This document shows, one piece after another, positions 38,220-39,002 of a DNA stretch of 39,002 nucleotides. The stretch covers positions 7,501-46,502 of the forward strand of contig NZ_VWPL01000027.1 in the NCBI RefSeq assembly GCF_008630065.1, read 5' to 3'. The notes below the pieces were generated by a model, which was not told where the DNA came from, made no database searches, and worked only from the letters and a program-made list of their open reading frames with translations. Numbering within the stretch: the first letter of the stretch is position 1; each line of letters opens with the position of its first letter. The DNA comes from Blastochloris sulfoviridis. Its GTDB lineage: Bacteria; Pseudomonadota; Alphaproteobacteria; Rhizobiales; Xanthobacteraceae. The position numbers and the translations under genes were made by a program.

Positions 38220-38567
38220 CTACCCTCGACACGACAGGGCTAGACCCTGAGAAATCAAACACTTACCGGCAAGGACGATAGCCGGTACAGGCCATTTGGT
38301 CCAGCTTTTTTGTACCTGGGCTGGCCTTGGGTTTGTACCAGTGAGCATCGGATATGCCCTTGAGCGCCAGCGGCTGGGTTAGGCAAAGTTCGAACGCCAG
38401 TGGCTGTAAGAACTCACCCTGCCTCACAGAATCAACGCTACGTGGCAGCGGTAGGCCGTACACGGGCGTTTGCCCTTTCGAGCACCTGGGGTAGCCGCCA
38501 AGTTAAACGCCCGTGTACGCGCGTAGGGCAGAGCGTAGAATTAATGCTAGCGCTCAGCCACTGGCGT
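38220..38567. other. AT-richer non-coding accessory segment with nested repeats
   Basis: Directly after the tRNA the composition drops and changes character. Short hairpins lie at 38235-38249 and 38264-38287. A 15-base motif of the type GARCGCCAGYGGCTG occurs at 38362-38376 and 38392-38406, 30 bases apart, and inverted at 38555-38569. A 15-bp perfect inverted repeat lies inside (38457-38471 with 38505-38519). A leftward frame with GTG at 38463 and stop at 38263 (66 codons) exists but overlaps these repeats and resembles nothing I know; I do not call it a gene. Possible phage or plasmid remnant or origin-like DNA. Confidence 0.45.
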
Positions 38568-38774
38568 TCAGCGGGCCTTGCGCCAACGCTTAGACTTGCC
38601 ACGCCCCACGGTTCCGTCAAAGCCATTCCCGGTAGGACTGGTGTTAATCACCGGGGCTACAGTTTCTGGAACCTTGTTAGACGAATCCTCAGGGTACCTA
38701 GTCATTTCATACTCAGGGATACGCAGTCCGTCCTCAGTCTCTCGATAGCCTGTAATTACAAACTTGTTACTCAT
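38568..38774 (-). CDS. Small hypothetical protein in accessory segment
   Basis: A 68-residue frame beginning MSNKFVITGYRETEDG and ending in a basic tail (GRGKSKRWRKAR). I do not recognise a family. It uses A/T-ending codons freely, unlike the neighbouring core genes, which points to foreign origin. Its ATG at 38774 overlaps the stop of the upstream frame (ATGAGTAA, 8 bases), an arrangement typical of coupled genes in phage or plasmid operons and the best argument that it is real. A start at 38807 would add 11 residues. Function unknown. Confidence 0.5.
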   Translation of the reverse strand: MSNKFVITGYRETEDGLRIPEYEMTRYPEDSSNKVPETVAPVINTSPTGNGFDGTVGRGKSKRWRKAR

Positions 38775-38926
38775 GGTTATAAATTGCCCTATTATGCTGA
38801 GCTTCATAGTTAGCACCGTAGGCACTCCGAAGCTCACTTCTGATTTGCTCAATTGTTAGATGCTTTGGGTAACTACCAAGCCAACGAATCCTGACGAGAA
38901 TCCATTCAATAGAAGTCAGTTCGTCA
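38767..38926 (-). pseudogene. 3' fragment of a gene interrupted by the IS5-family element
   Basis: The minus strand is open from the IS end to a TAA at 38767-38769. It encodes about 53 residues, including TSIEWILVRIRWLGSYP and YGANYEAQHNRAIYNHE, and has no start before the IS. The reading frame meets the IS inverted repeat at 38927 and stops within the IS end, so the 5' part of the gene must lie on the far side of the IS, outside the window, or be lost. Composition matches the small gene it overlaps. No family recognised. Confidence 0.5.
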
Positions 38927-39002
38927 GAGCCTGACTCAAAAGCCTACTATCGGGCGAGGCGCCTGACGGCGAGCTGGATGGCGGCGAGGGTGACGAAGGC
39001 CT
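38924..39002 (-). mobile_element. End of an IS5-family insertion sequence, cut by window edge
   Basis: A terminal inverted repeat starts at 38927 (gagcctgactcaaaagcc), preceded by TCA (38924-38926), which fits the TNA target site of the IS1031-type branch of IS5. High-GC sequence follows with the end of a leftward transposase. The other end lies beyond the window. Confidence 0.7.
38947..39002 (-). CDS. IS5-family transposase, C-terminal end only
   Basis: Only the last 17 codons and the TAG stop (38947-38949) are in the window. They read AFVTLAAIQLAVRRLAR, which matches the C-terminus of IS5-type DDE transposases (helix with LAxxxLAxRRL). The catalytic domain is outside the window, so activity cannot be judged. 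Confidence 0.65.
   Translation of the reverse strand, partial: AFVTLAAIQLAVRRLAR

Noticed and set aside
38400-38813. A 137-codon plus-strand frame in the accessory segment
   Set aside because: It lies opposite the better-supported leftward gene pair and crosses the inverted repeats; no ribosome site or recognisable motif.
38377-38861. Four GTTRRRY heptamers (38379, 38502, 38674, 38855 regions) that could be integron attC core sites
   Set aside because: No RYYYAAC partner at the right spacing, no attC-like fold and no integrase gene; the heptamer is common in AT-richer DNA.

Overview
The window is chromosomal DNA of a high-GC alphaproteobacterium, most likely of the order Hyphomicrobiales (Rhizobiales). 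The evidence is the gene content and neighbourhoods: a DUF4167 gene beside prmC-prfA, ptsP (EI-Ntr) and lysC, a nitrilase-DUF1178 pair, secA divergent from a parvulin and argJ, an NDUFAF5-like methyltransferase, comF-grxC, accA-xerD with a tiny membrane-protein gene, and an aroK-aroB-corC operon. The genus cannot be fixed from the window alone.

Layout. 1-3000: the 3' part of a large M23 endopeptidase gene, then two tandem paralogous genes for secreted collagen-like proteins. 3100-7460: clpB with a possible heat-shock promoter, a MOSC-domain gene and a DUF4167 gene. 7850-13600: prmC, prfA, ptsP and lysC, all leftward. 13800-17120: a PAS sensor gene, ubiG, a block of tandem intergenic repeats, then DUF1178 and nitrilase-family genes joined by an ATGA overlap. 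17350-23470: secA leftward; parvulin, argJ, mutT and an orphan Flp pilin gene rightward. 23470-26600: a MITE-like inverted-repeat element, a GNAT gene, the NDUFAF5-like methyltransferase, comF and grxC. 26600-30830: an L,D-transpeptidase lipoprotein, accA, xerD and a 49-residue membrane protein, all leftward. 31060-34120: aroK-aroB-corC with ATGA overlaps. 34170-37890: a long palindromic repeat, a single-domain receiver, gluQ, an AlkA-type glycosylase, an HNH endonuclease and dsbB. 38135-39002: tRNA-Leu(CAA) with a clear promoter, then an AT-richer accessory segment and the end of an IS5-family element running off the window.

Most genes are core housekeeping: translation termination (prfA and its methylase prmC), lysine/threonine, arginine and aromatic amino-acid synthesis, fatty-acid initiation (accA), ubiquinone (ubiG), protein export, folding and disulfide formation (secA, parvulin, clpB, dsbB, grxC), and DNA maintenance (mutT, glycosylase, xerD).

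The less ordinary content lies between the genes. There are several families of palindromic repeats, two of whose copies overlap stop codons; short tandem repeats that duplicate the stop codon of clpB and of the glycosylase gene; a 263-bp MITE-like element; and the tRNA-proximal accessory segment, in which two overlapping AT-rich reading frames are cut by an IS5-family insertion. I found no CRISPR array, toxin-antitoxin pair, recognisable defence system or biosynthetic cluster.
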